From the NCBI RefSeq assembly GCF_000227135.1, contig NC_018258.1, forward strand, positions 948,284 through 1,002,275: DNA of 53,992 bases, given 5' to 3'. Positions 21,359 to 32,775 of this stretch are shown here, piece by piece. Within the stretch, counting starts at the first letter, position 1; each line of letters starts with the position of its first letter. The position numbers were made by a program, and so were the translations under genes. This stretch comes from Leishmania donovani. Its lineage: Eukaryota > Euglenozoa > Kinetoplastea > Trypanosomatida > Trypanosomatidae. The notes beneath the pieces were generated by a model. It saw nothing but the letters and a program-made list of their open reading frames with translations. It did not search any database and was not told the DNA's origin.

Positions 21359-21919
21359 TCACGAGCTGCGCTTGCTCAGTGAGTAGAGGAGAACCAAGAT
21401 GCCCAGCACAATGGCTGCCTTACGGGTGTAGTCCAAAATGAATGACTCAGCCGGCTGCTGCGGCTCTGCATCGGGCCAAGGAAAAAACTTTCCGAACGGG
21501 TCTTGGGTGACCATTTCCCGGCCGCATCGCGCAATCAGCTTGCGCGGATTTGCGTTCTCGAACACGAGAAGCGTAGGAATGATCTTGATATTGTATGTGT
21601 CGCCCCACACCCGCGCCATCGACCTGGCATCCGCGTACGGCAGGCAGTAGTAGTCCCCGTGCGACTCACGAAAGTAGCTCATCATCTCCTCCTCAGATCG
21701 ATCCAATGACATGAACACAACCTCGAACTTCTTCTTGGCGTGGTGAGTCTCGTAGAAGCTCTTCAGCAGCGGGGTGAAGGCGCGGCACGGCGGGCACCAG
21801 CGTGCGGAAAAGTACATAAGCACGTACTCCGCGTCCTTCAAGACATCGATGGCACGAACGGCGCTGCCGTCCTTGCAGAGGAGCATGAGCTCCGAGTTGT
21901 TGAAGAAGTTGGGCTCCAT
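21359..21919 (-). CDS. TXN3: Tail-anchored tryparedoxin (thioredoxin-fold)
   Basis: This is a 186-residue protein. It should pass electrons from trypanothione to peroxidases and other targets. The fold shows the tryparedoxin active site WCPPC with Cys42 and Cys45, the cis-proline at Pro115 (IKIIPTLLVF), and the family's FFPWPD near 145. The C-terminus, about 167-181, is one hydrophobic segment (AAIVLGILVLLYSL) followed by KRSS: a tail anchor. A tail-anchored tryparedoxin of the mitochondrial outer membrane (TXN3) is known in Leishmania infantum, and this fits it; the symbol rests on that architecture. The frame is open to an ATG at 22093, but the extra hydrophobic residues are translated pyrimidine tract ending in CAG at 21943, so I take the ATG at 21917-21919. 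A broken paralogue lies at 25688-26235. Confidence 0.9.
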   Translation of the reverse strand: MEPNFFNNSELMLLCKDGSAVRAIDVLKDAEYVLMYFSARWCPPCRAFTPLLKSFYETHHAKKKFEVVFMSLDRSEEEMMSYFRESHGDYYCLPYADARSMARVWGDTYNIKIIPTLLVFENANPRKLIARCGREMVTQDPFGKFFPWPDAEPQQPAESFILDYTRKAAIVLGILVLLYSLSKRSS

Positions 21920-21942
21920 GCAGTAAGTCGGGGTACGTGTCT

Positions 21943-22030
21943 CTGCGCGCAACGAGAGCGAGGAGGCGGGAGAAAGCAGCAGCACGAATGACGCAAAAAC
22001 GAAGGAAAAGCGCAACAACAGGGAGACGCT
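21943..22030 (-). promoter_or_regulatory. Polypyrimidine tract and trans-splice acceptor of the tryparedoxin gene
   Basis: On the transcript strand, a pyrimidine-rich stretch (22030 down to 21945) ends in GCGCGCAG. The AG is at 21943-21944, about 24 bases before the ATG at 21919. Acceptor use is inferred from the usual trypanosomatid pattern. Confidence 0.6.
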
Positions 22031-22093
22031 TCTGCCTTTACATTTCGTTGTTCCGTTGTTTGGGCGACTCCGAGTAAGGCACTCGCAGGGCAT

Positions 22094-24539
22094 CGCCGCG
22101 CGTCATGCCGTTTATAGGGAACGTACGAAACAAAGGCGAGAGCAGGGGGCGGAAGGGGGGGGGGGTGAGCATACCGAAAGTACATAAAGTACTGAGCTCG
22201 GCTGCTTTGAGATCTCTGCGCCACATCCCGTGTGCTGCGTAGCAGGCGAACACGAGGGGGGCCGAGAGTGGCGGTGGGGAATCCGGCAGCGTTGCGGCCA
22301 CCCCAAGCGAGGGCTACCTCTTTTACGAACAGCGCACATCCGACTCGACTCCCCGCAACGACGCATCCCCAGTTGGGATCTGCCGCGGCGTCACTGGCTG
22401 ACGCGCTTCGTACTGCACCCTCAATTACGTTTTGTCTTGTGCATCTTCTCGCGTCTCCGCTTCGCTCACAACACCGACGTTGGCACTCGGGCAGAAAAGA
22501 AGCCGCAACCCCGGTGCCTGCGTGCTTCTCGATAACGCCTCGCTCCGGCCGGTGTGCAGGGCAACCAAAACAGCGCTTCGTGACGCCGCTAAGCGAGTCG
22601 CTTACGGATGACGTCATCAAGCACACACACACACACACACACACAAGCGGAAATAAGGAAAGGCAGAGGGATAGATGGGTGGAGCGGAAGACTATCTTGT
22701 GAGTGCGGAGGAAAGTGTAGGAGGGGAGGAGGGACCGTGTACGGAAAGCACCCAGGAGAAACGCAACCTGTGAGATGGAAGGGCAATGTTCTGCACAGTA
22801 CGGCGAGCAGAAAGAGAAGCGAGAAGAAATAGAGAAGTCTTTCAGGGTTAGGTGGGGGGGGGGCGTGGTAAAGGGACGGAACGGGAAACGACGAATGGTT
22901 TGGGTGGGGGTGGAGCACCACAAATGGTACTGAAGGAAACACTGTTGCGGCCTCTTGTCCGAGCCCGCTTAAGAGGGGTGTCTCCGCTTCGCCTCGTACT
23001 GCGCACAAGACCGCCGCGGGGAACGGAGAGGGGCCGAGGAAGGAAAAGAATGGACTGCATGCTTTACATGACACGGTTTTGTATCGAGACGGATGATGTG
23101 CGCCCGACCGCACTAGGAGCGTTCAGCAAACAACCACCACCTGAAGTACAGTTGCCGGGATGATCAGAAGAAAAATCAAGGACAGGGAGACGACCGAGTA
23201 ACTGGGGAAACAAAAAAGAGGCCAGCGAGCCGAGCCGTCCCCCCCCTCGTGCCTTGCCTCGGATGTGTGCCGGAGGCGGATGACACGAGAAAGTACGTTG
23301 TTCACATTATGCAGTCGGTGCTCTGCAGGCGCACAGGGCATCGAGGACAGCGGAAGAGAGCAGGACAGGAAAGAACGGGCAGATCGAGGGAGCCGTGACG
23401 AAACAAATCGAAGAAAGCGGCGGGTTCCGATCGATGGGAGGCGAGGGCCGCTAAGAGGGGTGGAGAGACGGACAGAGCCCGCCGTCCAAAGAGGTAGAAA
23501 ACGCAAAAAAAAAACAAAAGACAGAGCGCTTGATGTGCCGTGAAGCGCTCGAGGAAATAGGCGCGCACAGGCGACCGAGGAGACGCGCCGATCATGGGCG
23601 CAAGTGAAAGACTGGAGTGTCAGCACGGGCAAAGGCAACGGCACAGAGTGAGAGAAACCCGCAACGGATGACGGGAGCGCGCAAAGAGACCGGAAAGGAG
23701 CTGGGGGAAGTGGGGTGGGGGGAGGGAGGGACAGCGAAGGAAACAACCAGGAGTACCTCGACGCACGAGCGTGCAACAGAAGACGAGGACGGGGCACCGT
23801 CTGCGGTCAACAGACGATGTGAGCCAGCGCTCTTGACATAAAACGCAGCGCTCGCCAACGTGTAGCACTCATGCCTCTGGTCGCGCTTTCGCGTCTCCGA
23901 TAGCCGCGGGCCTCCGACGCGTCTTTGGCGACGGACATCCGCTGCACGCCCTCTCTGTGAGTCGATTACCTCACGAAGCACCGCCTCTGCATCGACGACC
24001 GCCACGGCAGACATCAAGCCCTTCAAAAGGATGCTGCATTGGCTGCACCGCGGCTTTCGTACTGACTGCGGATTTCTGCTGCCCAGAAGGCGCAGTCTTT
24101 GTCACAGCGGCGAAAACGCGAGGAAGGAGGGGGAGCCGCGCGCTAAGGAATCGAAGAACTGGCTGGGGCCTCTAAAGAGCCCATCTCTCGCCTCCTTGTG
24201 TTCCCTCCGCTGAGGGAGACAAGGATGGCCGAGCCGTGACAGCCCGCAGTTTTCCCCTGTCCTGCTCAGAACACGAGGGCTGAGCAAGGCTTGCCTTCGT
24301 GCCATTCTCGTCCGTCGCCTCTTCCCTGTAGATGTGATTACGCCGGTAGTGCAGCACAACGGACCGTCGAGTGGGAGCTTGAGCAGAGGCAGCGGCCGTT
24401 GTCGCATCGGCATATCTCTTCGCAGCAGCAACGCGCTACACACCCGGGCTGCTTTGCTCTCATCCTTGCCTTTCTTAGCCGCATCCTTGTAGGCATCTCC
24501 GCTGCTGCTTCTTCAGCCGTAGCTGCCGCGGCTTGAGGG
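22094..24539. other. Intergenic region
   Basis: No intact gene is visible. The stretch lies between the tryparedoxin gene and the degenerate remnant at about 24540-25530. A CA repeat lies at 22621-22645. G runs lie at 22157-22166 and 22853-22863. A minus-strand open frame of about 360 residues over 21838-22923 has no domain and runs through the CA repeat and the splice region, so I do not accept it. Confidence 0.5.
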
Positions 24540-25530
24540 GCTTCAGCTGCATGCCGGCCCGCGTGTGGAATACAAGCGTTTCGGGCGGCCACTCCAAAGT
24601 TAGGCTTGAACGCAACCGGGCGCAGTGTACAGACGCGACAGTCATAAAGTCCCTGACCGCACGGACGCTACGCTCCGCCCCTTCCACCGTTACAGATTGG
24701 CGAAGCTCAGAAGGGCCCCTTATCGGCTGCTCTAGCTCACAGATTGCAGGCATACCGGCACTTGCTTGGGGTGTAGGCGTGCATCCTCTGCCACCTGTGC
24801 CTCTAGCTTGCCTGCATCCTCGTACTTCAGACAGGGTCAGTCTCTATGTGCGCACTTGGCGAAGCTAAGCATAGCATCCTTGAAGCGATCCGTTAACTCC
24901 AGGACGGCCTCGAACATGTGTGAGACGCAGTACTTTCTGTAGAATGTGCTCAACTGTGCGGTGCCCAGCCATGTCGCGCAATGTGAACGACGACGTACTG
25001 CTTCGTGCGCGAGGCCTGGCAGACACTCACGGTGAAGCCGCCTTGATGTACGGGGCTGCAGGGAGCCTTCTTGTGGAACAGAGCCGATGAAGTGTTGAGA
25101 CGAGGGAAAGGAGAGGAGATGCGTTGTCGAATGGAAAGCGAAGACTCCACCACGGGGAATCAACAGAGGCGTGCGTCGGCATGCCACTAAGAGTTGGCTG
25201 TTAGTGCGCGGGTAAGGATACACCCTCGCCGTACGTTTGAGCGTGCGGCGTGCTGTGCGCTGGAGCGCATGTGCGTGAGGGCCAGTTGATACTCACTTGC
25301 AAGACGCTGTGGACGAGCATGAGAAAGAAAAGACGCAGAACAAACTGGAAGGGGCGATGCACATCTTCGTGTTGGTCTGCTGCACCACGCGAGTGAGGCT
25401 GGGGTGCCGAAAGAAGCCCTCGTACTACTTGGTATTGCTGAGTGAGCCGTGATAGTCCTGTTGCAGGGAGATGACGGAGTTCTGACAGCACTCTCTCACT
25501 GGTTTTCGTTTGCCATGAGAAACCTCCCTC
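24540..25530 (-). pseudogene. Unidentified degenerate coding remnant
   Basis: Protein-like sequence is scattered over all three minus-strand frames, interrupted by stops and frame changes. Examples are DYHGSLSNTK then YEGFFRHPSLTRVV near 25390-25480, QYVVVHIARHGW near 24975-25010, MFEAVLELTDRFKDAML near 24865-24920, and KYEDAGKLEAQVAEDARL near 24770-24815. Their order along the strand is consistent with one old gene. I do not recognise the family. It could instead be chance open sequence, though several blocks look too protein-like for that. It sits between the intact and the broken tryparedoxin copies. Confidence 0.35.
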
Positions 25531-25687
25531 GGTCTTAAGACTCTAGGCAACAAAAACCGATTAGCGCGACACGCGCACCCGAGTGCCCACGAGAGAAGAG
25601 ACTTGAGTACTTCGTTTCACGAGGGGGCATATGAAGGAATGAGCAACGGCATGCGCGCACACCTCTTCTGCTTCCCGCGCCCAACAG

Positions 25688-26235
25688 TTACTGGATAAGC
25701 AAAGTCAGCAGGAGGATCGCCAGTACTACAATGGCCGCCGTTTTTTTTTTCATGAAGGAGTGTCGGGCCGCGTTGATGATGGCGGCGGCGCTATGCCACG
25801 GAAAGCTCTGTGCGTCCGGGTCACGCAGTACCATGTCGCGACCATAGCTCGTCATGACACGTCGCTCGGCGTTGTTTTCCAAAACTAGCAGCGACGGAAT
25901 CGAAAAGGAGCCCGTGCTGCTGGGCCCAGTCTCGGCCGATCGTCTGCGCAGCATTGTATAATAAAGCGAGCCAGTCTCCGTGCGCCTCGCTGAAGTGCGC
26001 CCTCATCTCATCTGGTGAACTGTCGCTGGAGACGAAGAGAACCTCGAAGTTGTGCTTTACGTGATGCTTCTCGTGAAATGCCTTTTTGCTTTGGCGTGAA
26101 GCGGCGGCATGGCGGGCACCAGTGGGCGGAGAAGCAGATGAGCACGTACTTTTTGCCAGCGAGGACTTCAGCGGCAGCAACAGTGCCTTGTTTGCGCAGC
26201 AGCTCGATTGCCGCATTCTCGAACAGATGCGACAT
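25688..26235 (-). pseudogene. Tryparedoxin paralogue with two frameshifts (tail-anchored)
   Basis: The ATG at 26233-26235 opens a frame with the active site WCPPC and CRRFTP. The frame breaks at a five-T run (26083-26087 on the plus strand). The next block (KAFHEKHH to QQHG) is one frame over. A second break at CCC (25912-25914) leads to the block with the cis-proline (FSIPSLLVLEN), FPWH, a C-terminal hydrophobic segment and the stop at 25688. Both breaks behave as a single extra base in a homopolymer. Without them the product would be about 181 residues, close to the intact 186-residue copy at 21359-21919, and it still ends in a tail anchor. The locus is therefore either a young pseudogene or an intact gene with two sequencing errors. 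Confidence 0.8.
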
Positions 26236-27790
26236 GAAAGCCAGAAGAGAGGCCGCGTGGGGCGGAGCGGCTCTGCGAGGAAAAACGCGGCACTATTCGT
26301 GTCGAGGAGACATGGGCGGCAGCAAGTGGGAGGTACGAAACGACACACAACTTGGCGAGAGAGAGAAAGACAGTCAGGGGGGGGGAGGGATGCACATAGA
26401 GACATGAAGGGCCGTGCGGAAACGCGTGTCGGCCCATGGAGGACTTGCTACAGCAACAGACGTGGGTGCGCGAGAGCCGCATGACAAGTGCTTCACGCAA
26501 AGCAGCGTCGTGTACGCTGAATGGCCCTTGGCAGGCAGGCGCACAGCAACGCACATGCCTTGCAATCCTCCCGCAGAGTCTTTTTGCTCACACAGCCCAG
26601 AGGCCCACGAGTACTGCCTCGCAGGGGCAGTGCTTCGCTTCATGTACGAGGGATTTCCGCCGCCTCTGAGCGACGCCGCAGTGCGTCGCATAAAAGCAAA
26701 ACGCGACAGACGGTCAGCGCCGCGAAGGAGTTCGCCTACGCGAGAGACGGCAAGATCCGCCGACCAATGTACGGGTACATGAATGCCCGTGTATCGAGCA
26801 GATGTCCCATCATGATGGCGAGAATGTCCACTGCATCACCATAGCAGCCCTTCTCTCTGTTTGTGCGATTCTTTGAACAGCAAAGGAGCTGACGGAGGGG
26901 GAGGGGGCACACACCTCTCAGCGCGCCGTATCTCAGGGCCTGATACACCTCCTTCCGCTCTCTGTGAAGAAGCCACTAAACCCCCCTCCTCCACACCTAA
27001 CCTTGCCAATGCCGAGCTACTTCTGGTGCTGACATGGCCTAGTGCCTGCGGCATAGCGAGCTCCAAGCGATGTACCGCTGCTGATGTCGGCGGTCAGGTC
27101 CTGGATGGCGTGGTGCTGGAGTAACCTGCGGCGGCGAACACGCTTGCGCCATCCACATGATGTGCAAGGTGCCAGCGTGGCTCGAGCGCATTCCGCCCAC
27201 GTCCCTCACACCGCCAACTGGTGTGGGGAGCCTGAGGCCACCCCGAGGGAAGGATGCGCCAGGTGGCCACCGGCACTAGTGGGCGCGGCTGTGAGGCGGG
27301 CGGGCAGAGTGTGAGGCAGCGGCCACGCTCAGGTGACTGAGTCGGTGCACGGCTGTAACGCGTGTGTGCAGGGCTGCTTCGCACCACGCGATGGGGGCCT
27401 GTGACCGGCGTGGAGGGGGTGTAGAGTGGAGCTGAGCTCATGTATGGCAAAGAAGCGGGCACGCTGAAGGAAAGAGCAGACAGCAACGGCAGGGAGTCAT
27501 AAAGAAAGCAGAAGAACACATGCTGCAAAGCAAGACGAGGTAGTATCTACGTGAGAGATGGCGAAAGCGAGAGAGGAGGAGGGAGAAGGGGGCGGAGGTG
27601 GTGGCTATGCGCATGTGATTGCACGCAGGCGCACTCACAGGAAAGCTCTGACAGCTCGCAAAGGAAGACGAGGGAGGGGGCGATGTTGACGTTGCCTCGT
27701 AACACCGCCCTACGGCGCACAGAGCAAAACAACGTTGGGCGACAATACCACTACAGACTTGTTCGTGCGAGAGGGGGAACGAAAAGGCCT
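26236..27790. other. Intergenic region with repeat A copy 3
   Basis: No gene is visible. The stretch holds the 3' flank of the broken gene at 27791-29060 and the 5' flank of the frameshifted tryparedoxin. A G run lies at 26378-26386 (pyrimidines in the transcript). The repeat family A copy occupies 26968-27298. Other open frames are short. Confidence 0.5.
26968..27298 (+). repeat. Dispersed repeat family A, copy 3 (SIDER-like, 5'-truncated)
   Basis: This matches about 9970-10300 over some 330 bases with scattered single differences (for example ccactaagcc against ccactaaacc, and aaggtgt against aaggtgc). It lacks the first ~150 bases of the family. It is in the same plus-strand orientation as the copies near 9.3-10.3 kb and again lies between two minus-strand genes. 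Confidence 0.75.
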
Positions 27791-29060
27791 CTATTTATAC
27801 GCGGACAAGCAACGACCACACGAGGCGTCCCACGAGGCGGCTCTACGGTGCAGATTTGCCTGCATCTCTTCGAGTCTCTTCCATGCTGCTGCGAACTCCT
27901 TTGACCGCTTCTCCTTCACCTCCTTCACTTCCACCGCAGCGCCCTCGAGCTGTGTCAGCGTGAAGGCCATCAAGCCATCAAGAGTCCTCTTGTACAGCTC
28001 CATGCCACCGATTTCCTGTGCCACGCGAACCCTCTCCCACTTGGCACGCTTCGTGGAGTCGAGCGTACTACTCAGCTCTTGTTGGCATCGCTGCAGGAAT
28101 GGTGTGGAGGTGTGCGTGTAGGTAGTTCGCTATTGTGGCAGCCTCCTCGCCATCGCCGGCGCGTGGAGGAGAGGCTGTAGGGGGCGCACTGTGACTGCAG
28201 CATCGTTGCCACATGTTGACGCCAATCAGACTTCACTGCTCCTTTACAGGGCCCACGCGCGTTGGGTGAGGCTGGCTCTTGTAGAACCTGAAGTTTTGCA
28301 GCTATAGCAGCTGTATTGGACGTGTTAGTAGTACCGAGCAATGTACGCACAGGACTGTGACCTGACGAGGTGCTCGTTTGAGGGGAGAACGAAAGGGAGA
28401 GCGAGGTGTTGCTGACAGAACTCGGAGGTGGGATAGCGTTGACCCCCCCCCCCCCAATGACTCGTGTCGTCTGCAATAGCAGCGTGTTACTCCTCCAGTC
28501 CATCTGCCGTCCCTTTTTCGGACTCAAAGGACTTGTAGCGCATCGAGGGTGGCGGCGCGGCAGGCTAGCCTCGATGACTATCGGCATTTCAAGATCTTGT
28601 GGCTGTACCATACGTGCGCCTCCCGTTGAGAAGCGGGGCGCACTCATGAGTCACGTCGGTCACACGGCTTTTACAGTGATCCCAGACAGATGGAGAGGAC
28701 GCTGTAGAGCACTGCTTTGCTGCGACGCCATCCATGCAGGTGAACATCCCCCCCGCTGTGAAGCTAGGGGGAGAGGTAGCTGCGTTACCTGCAACCGATT
28801 TGGAGGCGTGCTTGTCTCCATTTCCTTCTTTTTGGTGGGACGGCGCCAGAGTTCTACTCGAGGAAAGCGCTTCCATCGCTGCAGCGTTGCCGTCGTCGTC
28901 GTCAACGCGCGCCCTTTGCGACGCCCACGACGGCAGCAACGCCTTACACACATGCCTACCACACAAAGCAGCAGAAGGCTACACAGGCCAACCGCGACGC
29001 TTGACCAGAGGCTGTAGAGGGCGCCGGTGGATGCAGAGCTCTTGGCGAGTCCCCGGGCAT
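27791..29060 (-). pseudogene. Broken gene for a single-pass membrane protein (or error-laden gene)
   Basis: A pyrimidine tract (29135 to 29071) ends in CAAG just before an ATG at 29058-29060. Protein-like sequence then continues across frame changes near 29050, 28916, 28620, 28182 and 28105; most of these fall at or beside a short homopolymer. The blocks in order are a hydrophobic helix (SVAVGLCSLLLLCVVG) followed by CCRRGRRK, an acidic stretch with DDDDGN, a Ser/Thr/Pro-rich middle (ALPHQKEGNG-type composition), and a C-terminal helical region (ELYKRTLDGLMAF, VKEVKEKRSKEF, AWKRLEEMQ) ending at 27791. The C-terminal part looks like a coiled coil. I do not recognise the family. Five shifts could mean real decay, but the homopolymer bias leaves sequencing error open. 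Confidence 0.5.
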
Positions 29061-32037
29061 CGCCTTGCCCGTGGGGAAGAGCAACGAAAGGAGGAGGGGG
29101 GGAGGAGGAGGAGGGGAGGGGGGGGGACATGACAGCGAAGCCCGCGACTTTATCGCAGCACCATCCGCCCCACATTGTATGCACATGTGCTTATGTGCGT
29201 GCATATCAGGGAAGAGAGAGAGAGAGAGACGGGGAGGGGCGGGGGCACGAGCGATGAGGATGCAGAGGTACTCCGCCCATGGCTAGGCGCATACCGCACA
29301 GTGCTGTCACACAAAACAACACATATGCACATAAAGCAGAAGACGGAGGACGCACCAAGGGCTGCGACTGCTGCAACGCATGGAAAGACGCGCAAGCGTT
29401 CTTTCTGCTCCTCACTGTTGATGTTTGCTTGGTTCCATGACATGGTACGAAGACAGGTCACAGGCCTAAACGAAAAGGCCGCAGAGGCAACATGATGAGC
29501 ACAGCAGAGAGATGGGTGAGGAGGGGGGAGACAGAGAGTGAGAGAATCCCCTCCCCCTTCCCTCCTCCCCAAGCATGCGTTCTATGCAGCTGTTTCGTTT
29601 GTTGGTGTTCGTTCTGCTCGCTGCTCAGAGGGGCTGCGCAGAGCCGTCGCACGTGCATCTGTCGTGTCGAGAAGGAGCATTAACACCGACGGCAAAAAAC
29701 AACAAAAAAGGGAGACACACCGGGATGGAATCGCCATCGTCGCCGGTGCGGCAAAAAAAAAAAGGGGCACACTTGCTTCAACGGATGAGGAAAGACTCAG
29801 AGACAGAGGGGGAGGGGGTGGCGGAGGGAAAAGGTGACGGTAGAGAGGCGGAGGGGCAAGACACTCACCTCCCTCCCACGCCATCTCCTTTCCTCTGCCT
29901 CACTCCCTCCGCCCGTAGGCGTCGACTCGCAGAGGTGAATGTGCCTGAGAAGTGCGCAGCCACGCTAGGCACACAACCACTCTCAAGTTGAACAGACACA
30001 TGCACACGGAGGCGAAGGGAGCAGAGAAAGGAAAGCCATCGGCACGATGGAGGGGTGGTGGTGGTGTTGGCCGAAGACAAACAGCAAAGGAAGGCAACAA
30101 CAGTGACACCTGTCTTCGCGGGCAGGGATAGACGCGAATCACAAGAGAAAAGAGGGAAGAGGAGGGAAGGGGGCTGTGGTGGGGGAAGGCTGCAGAAGTA
30201 GCAGCTGTCGTATTCGTAGGAAGGGGAAACACATACAAGCACATATCGGTTATAATACTAATGAAAAAAATGCGCAAGGGACACGTGCAGGCACACGATG
30301 CTAACACAGACACAGGCATGTCTTGGTATTGTAATACACACGCACACACACAAAACAAATATGATCGAAAAGACAAGTTGAGAGGGAGGAGGATGAGGCA
30401 GAGCGGGGAAGAAACACGCCGGAGCACAAAACTTTCGGGTGACAGCTTGCTGCTCTCTATCCGAGTAAGCAGCGCATCGCGCGAAAGCCAGCCCAGAAAC
30501 AAAACAAAACAAAAAAAGGTAGTGTCTGCGAAGGGGGAGGGGGAGGGCCACGCCACGCGCGGATGTGGAAACCCTCACGACTACTCGCACCCGCATCAAG
30601 CACATCACGACCTTCGCAAAAGACGACTATGAACAAAGCCTACACGGACGGGGAAAAGCGGCCCCTCTCCCACGCCTTGAATGCGCCAGCGGACATCTTC
30701 CTCCGCCGGCCCACGGTGGCAGCATCGCATGCGGGTGTCGTCTGTGTAGAGCTCTCAGGGGAGGGGGAGGAGAGAGGGAGGGGGGAGGGAGCAAGACAAA
30801 GACCCTACGCTGCTGCTCCTTGCTGGCGATGACATGCAATTCCTTTGACCTACGATGAAGTCCATTCGCCAGCGGAGACAGACGAGGGATGATGATGAGT
30901 GCTGTAGCCGCGGGGGTGGGTGGGGCAGGGGGGGGAGAGAGAATAAGCAACAGCAACGAGGAAGGGCTTGCGCTAAGCGCATACAGGACCAGAAGACAAA
31001 AAAGAGGAACGCGCTAGAAGAATGCGGATTTCAGGCGCACGACTCGTCTGCTGCGACGACAGTTTCACTGCTTCTTTTGCTGTTGTGTATGGCCGACCTC
31101 GTTTCACCACATCCGCCGGATGAGGCCAACGCACGTGCGTTCGAGCCATATATCGTTTTTTTTTTGTTTTGCAACTCTTCGCGGTGTATTCGTGAGCAGT
31201 TCCGATTGAGAGGGGCGAAAGCGGTGTTCCCTCGAGAGTAACGCACGCAGACACGTATCCACGCACGGATACATGTGCAGCGATGCACATACACATACAC
31301 ACACACACACACACAAACACAAAATATCAAGGAGTAGAGAGCCGAGATGAGTGCCGATCGGCACACACACAATGAAGTACGCGGAAGAGGTAACATCACC
31401 TCTTTCCTTCGCTGCGTTTTGCTCCTCCATGGAGGCGAAGTAAGAATCTTACGGGACAAAAGGGAGCAAGGGATGGAAGGAAAGCGAGAACTACGTGGCA
31501 CCACCGTGTACACATGCCCGCACGCGAACCACAGACACGGACAACAAGGGAAGCGCTGGGAGGGACAACAGAGGGGACGGAAACAGACAAGCAAAGGACA
31601 CAGGAGTCGAAGAGACAGCGCGACAGCATCGAAAAGCGCAGTGCATGCGGACGAGCAGGGGAAAAAAAGATGTAGGGGGCACACGTGTGTGTGTGCTTGC
31701 ATCGAACAACACACGCCAACGCAGCCAAGCAGCCGAGGCAAGCAGAAGAGCAGAATGACGAGAAAGAGAAATACACCGGCTGCCTTTCAAAGCCTGAGCA
31801 TGGCAAACGGGTGTGGCAGACTAGCATTAGCGTTGAAAGGCTGAGAGTCGTACTTCAACAAAGGACAAAAACGCTGGCAACCACCAGGGGAGAATGAAAA
31901 AAAAAAAAAGATGCAGTCGCTGAGCCCATCAACAAGAGCCCCAGGCTCATATGAACAGCATATCTGGTGTTGGCGGCATCATCCTCTCCTCTCTTTTTCT
32001 CGCTGTATATGTGTGTGTGTGTGTGTGTGTGACTCTC
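29061..32037. other. Long intergenic region
   Basis: I see no gene in about 3 kb. The stretch is the 3' flank of the large gene at 32776-36174 and the 5' flank of the broken gene ending at 29060. G-rich plus-strand runs at 29091-29131, 30772-30792 and 30913-30943 are pyrimidine tracts in the transcript. An A-rich run lies at 30497-30518. CA repeats lie at 31293-31314, and a T run lies at 31157-31165. A plus-strand open frame at 29575 starts like a signal peptide, but I reject it as a gene. Confidence 0.5.
32010..32031. repeat. (TG)n microsatellite
   Basis: This is a TG run just past the end of the extended reading frame at 32038. It is the only dinucleotide run of this phase in the window; it reads as CA in the minus-strand transcript. 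Confidence 0.85.
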
Positions 32038-32775
32038 TCAGATAGGCGCACGCGACATTGGGGTAAAGTCATCGGCAACGAAGACGTTTTGGCTGCCCCA
32101 TGAATCGTGCGCGTGCGCCAGGCCGCCAGCAGATAAAGCGGCTGGCTCGTTTGAGCTTCTGGGATGCTGCCCTGAGCTTGATGCACCACTGGTTCTCGTG
32201 GTCGGTGTAACCGAAGCCGTTGTGCTTGCAGGAGAGTTGGTCTCGCTGTTAGAGGGATATGGTGAACACGACCGCTGTCTCTGGTGTTCGCCGTCTGCTC
32301 CGGCTCCTGGCCTCTCGGAACAGCCCGTGGAGTTGACCGGTGATCGCGCAGCCGGCGCTTTTGATTTGCCACAGGTGCTACGGGGCTTCGTGGCTTGCCG
32401 CCGCGCAGGCCCTGCTCCCAGGGTGCATCGTCGACAGAGGTCCGTCGCACCAGGAGTTCCGGGAGCCACACTTGCTGCGCCGGTCACAAGATCATCCACC
32501 TCACAGTCTCAAGGCAGCTTTACCCGCTGGCGCTTCCGCAGCTAACAACACCTATGCTGCATCCAGCCTTGTAGCGGTGCTGGTGCCGACTGAGGTGAGA
32601 CCATCGTCAACGCAGAGATACGGCGCCGCACGGGCTCGCTGGCCCCCGCCGCGCACTGCGCACGGTTCAGCTGTGGGAGCTGCATGAGCCCCTGCATATG
32701 TTGCTCTTCCTCGTGCAGGATGTCGCTGAGACTTGCCGCCTTCGCGACGCCTAGCACGTGAACGCTAGAGGGGCT
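32038..32775 (-). pseudogene. In-frame continuation of the large gene beyond three nonsense codons
   Basis: The reading frame of the gene at 32776-36174 continues without a frame change down to 32038, broken only by TAA (32776-32778), TAG (32542-32544) and TGA (32509-32511). The segments between them look coding: they favour G or C at third positions and give charged, Ser/Ala-rich protein such as SLSDILHEEEQHMQGL and ATKPRSTCGKSKAPA. The frame finally ends at a TGA just before the TG repeat. The likeliest reading is that an ancestral protein about 245 residues longer lost its C-terminus to a stop and that later stops followed. Chance open sequence is the alternative. Confidence 0.55.

Noticed and set aside
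21838..22923. 361-residue minus-strand frame overlapping the tryparedoxin 5' region
   Set aside because: It crosses the tryparedoxin splice acceptor and a CA microsatellite, is in a different frame from the real gene and shows no domain.
29575..29991. Plus-strand 138-residue frame beginning with a signal-peptide-like sequence
   Set aside because: It runs into A and G tracts, has no domain, and lies antisense in an intergenic region; probably chance.
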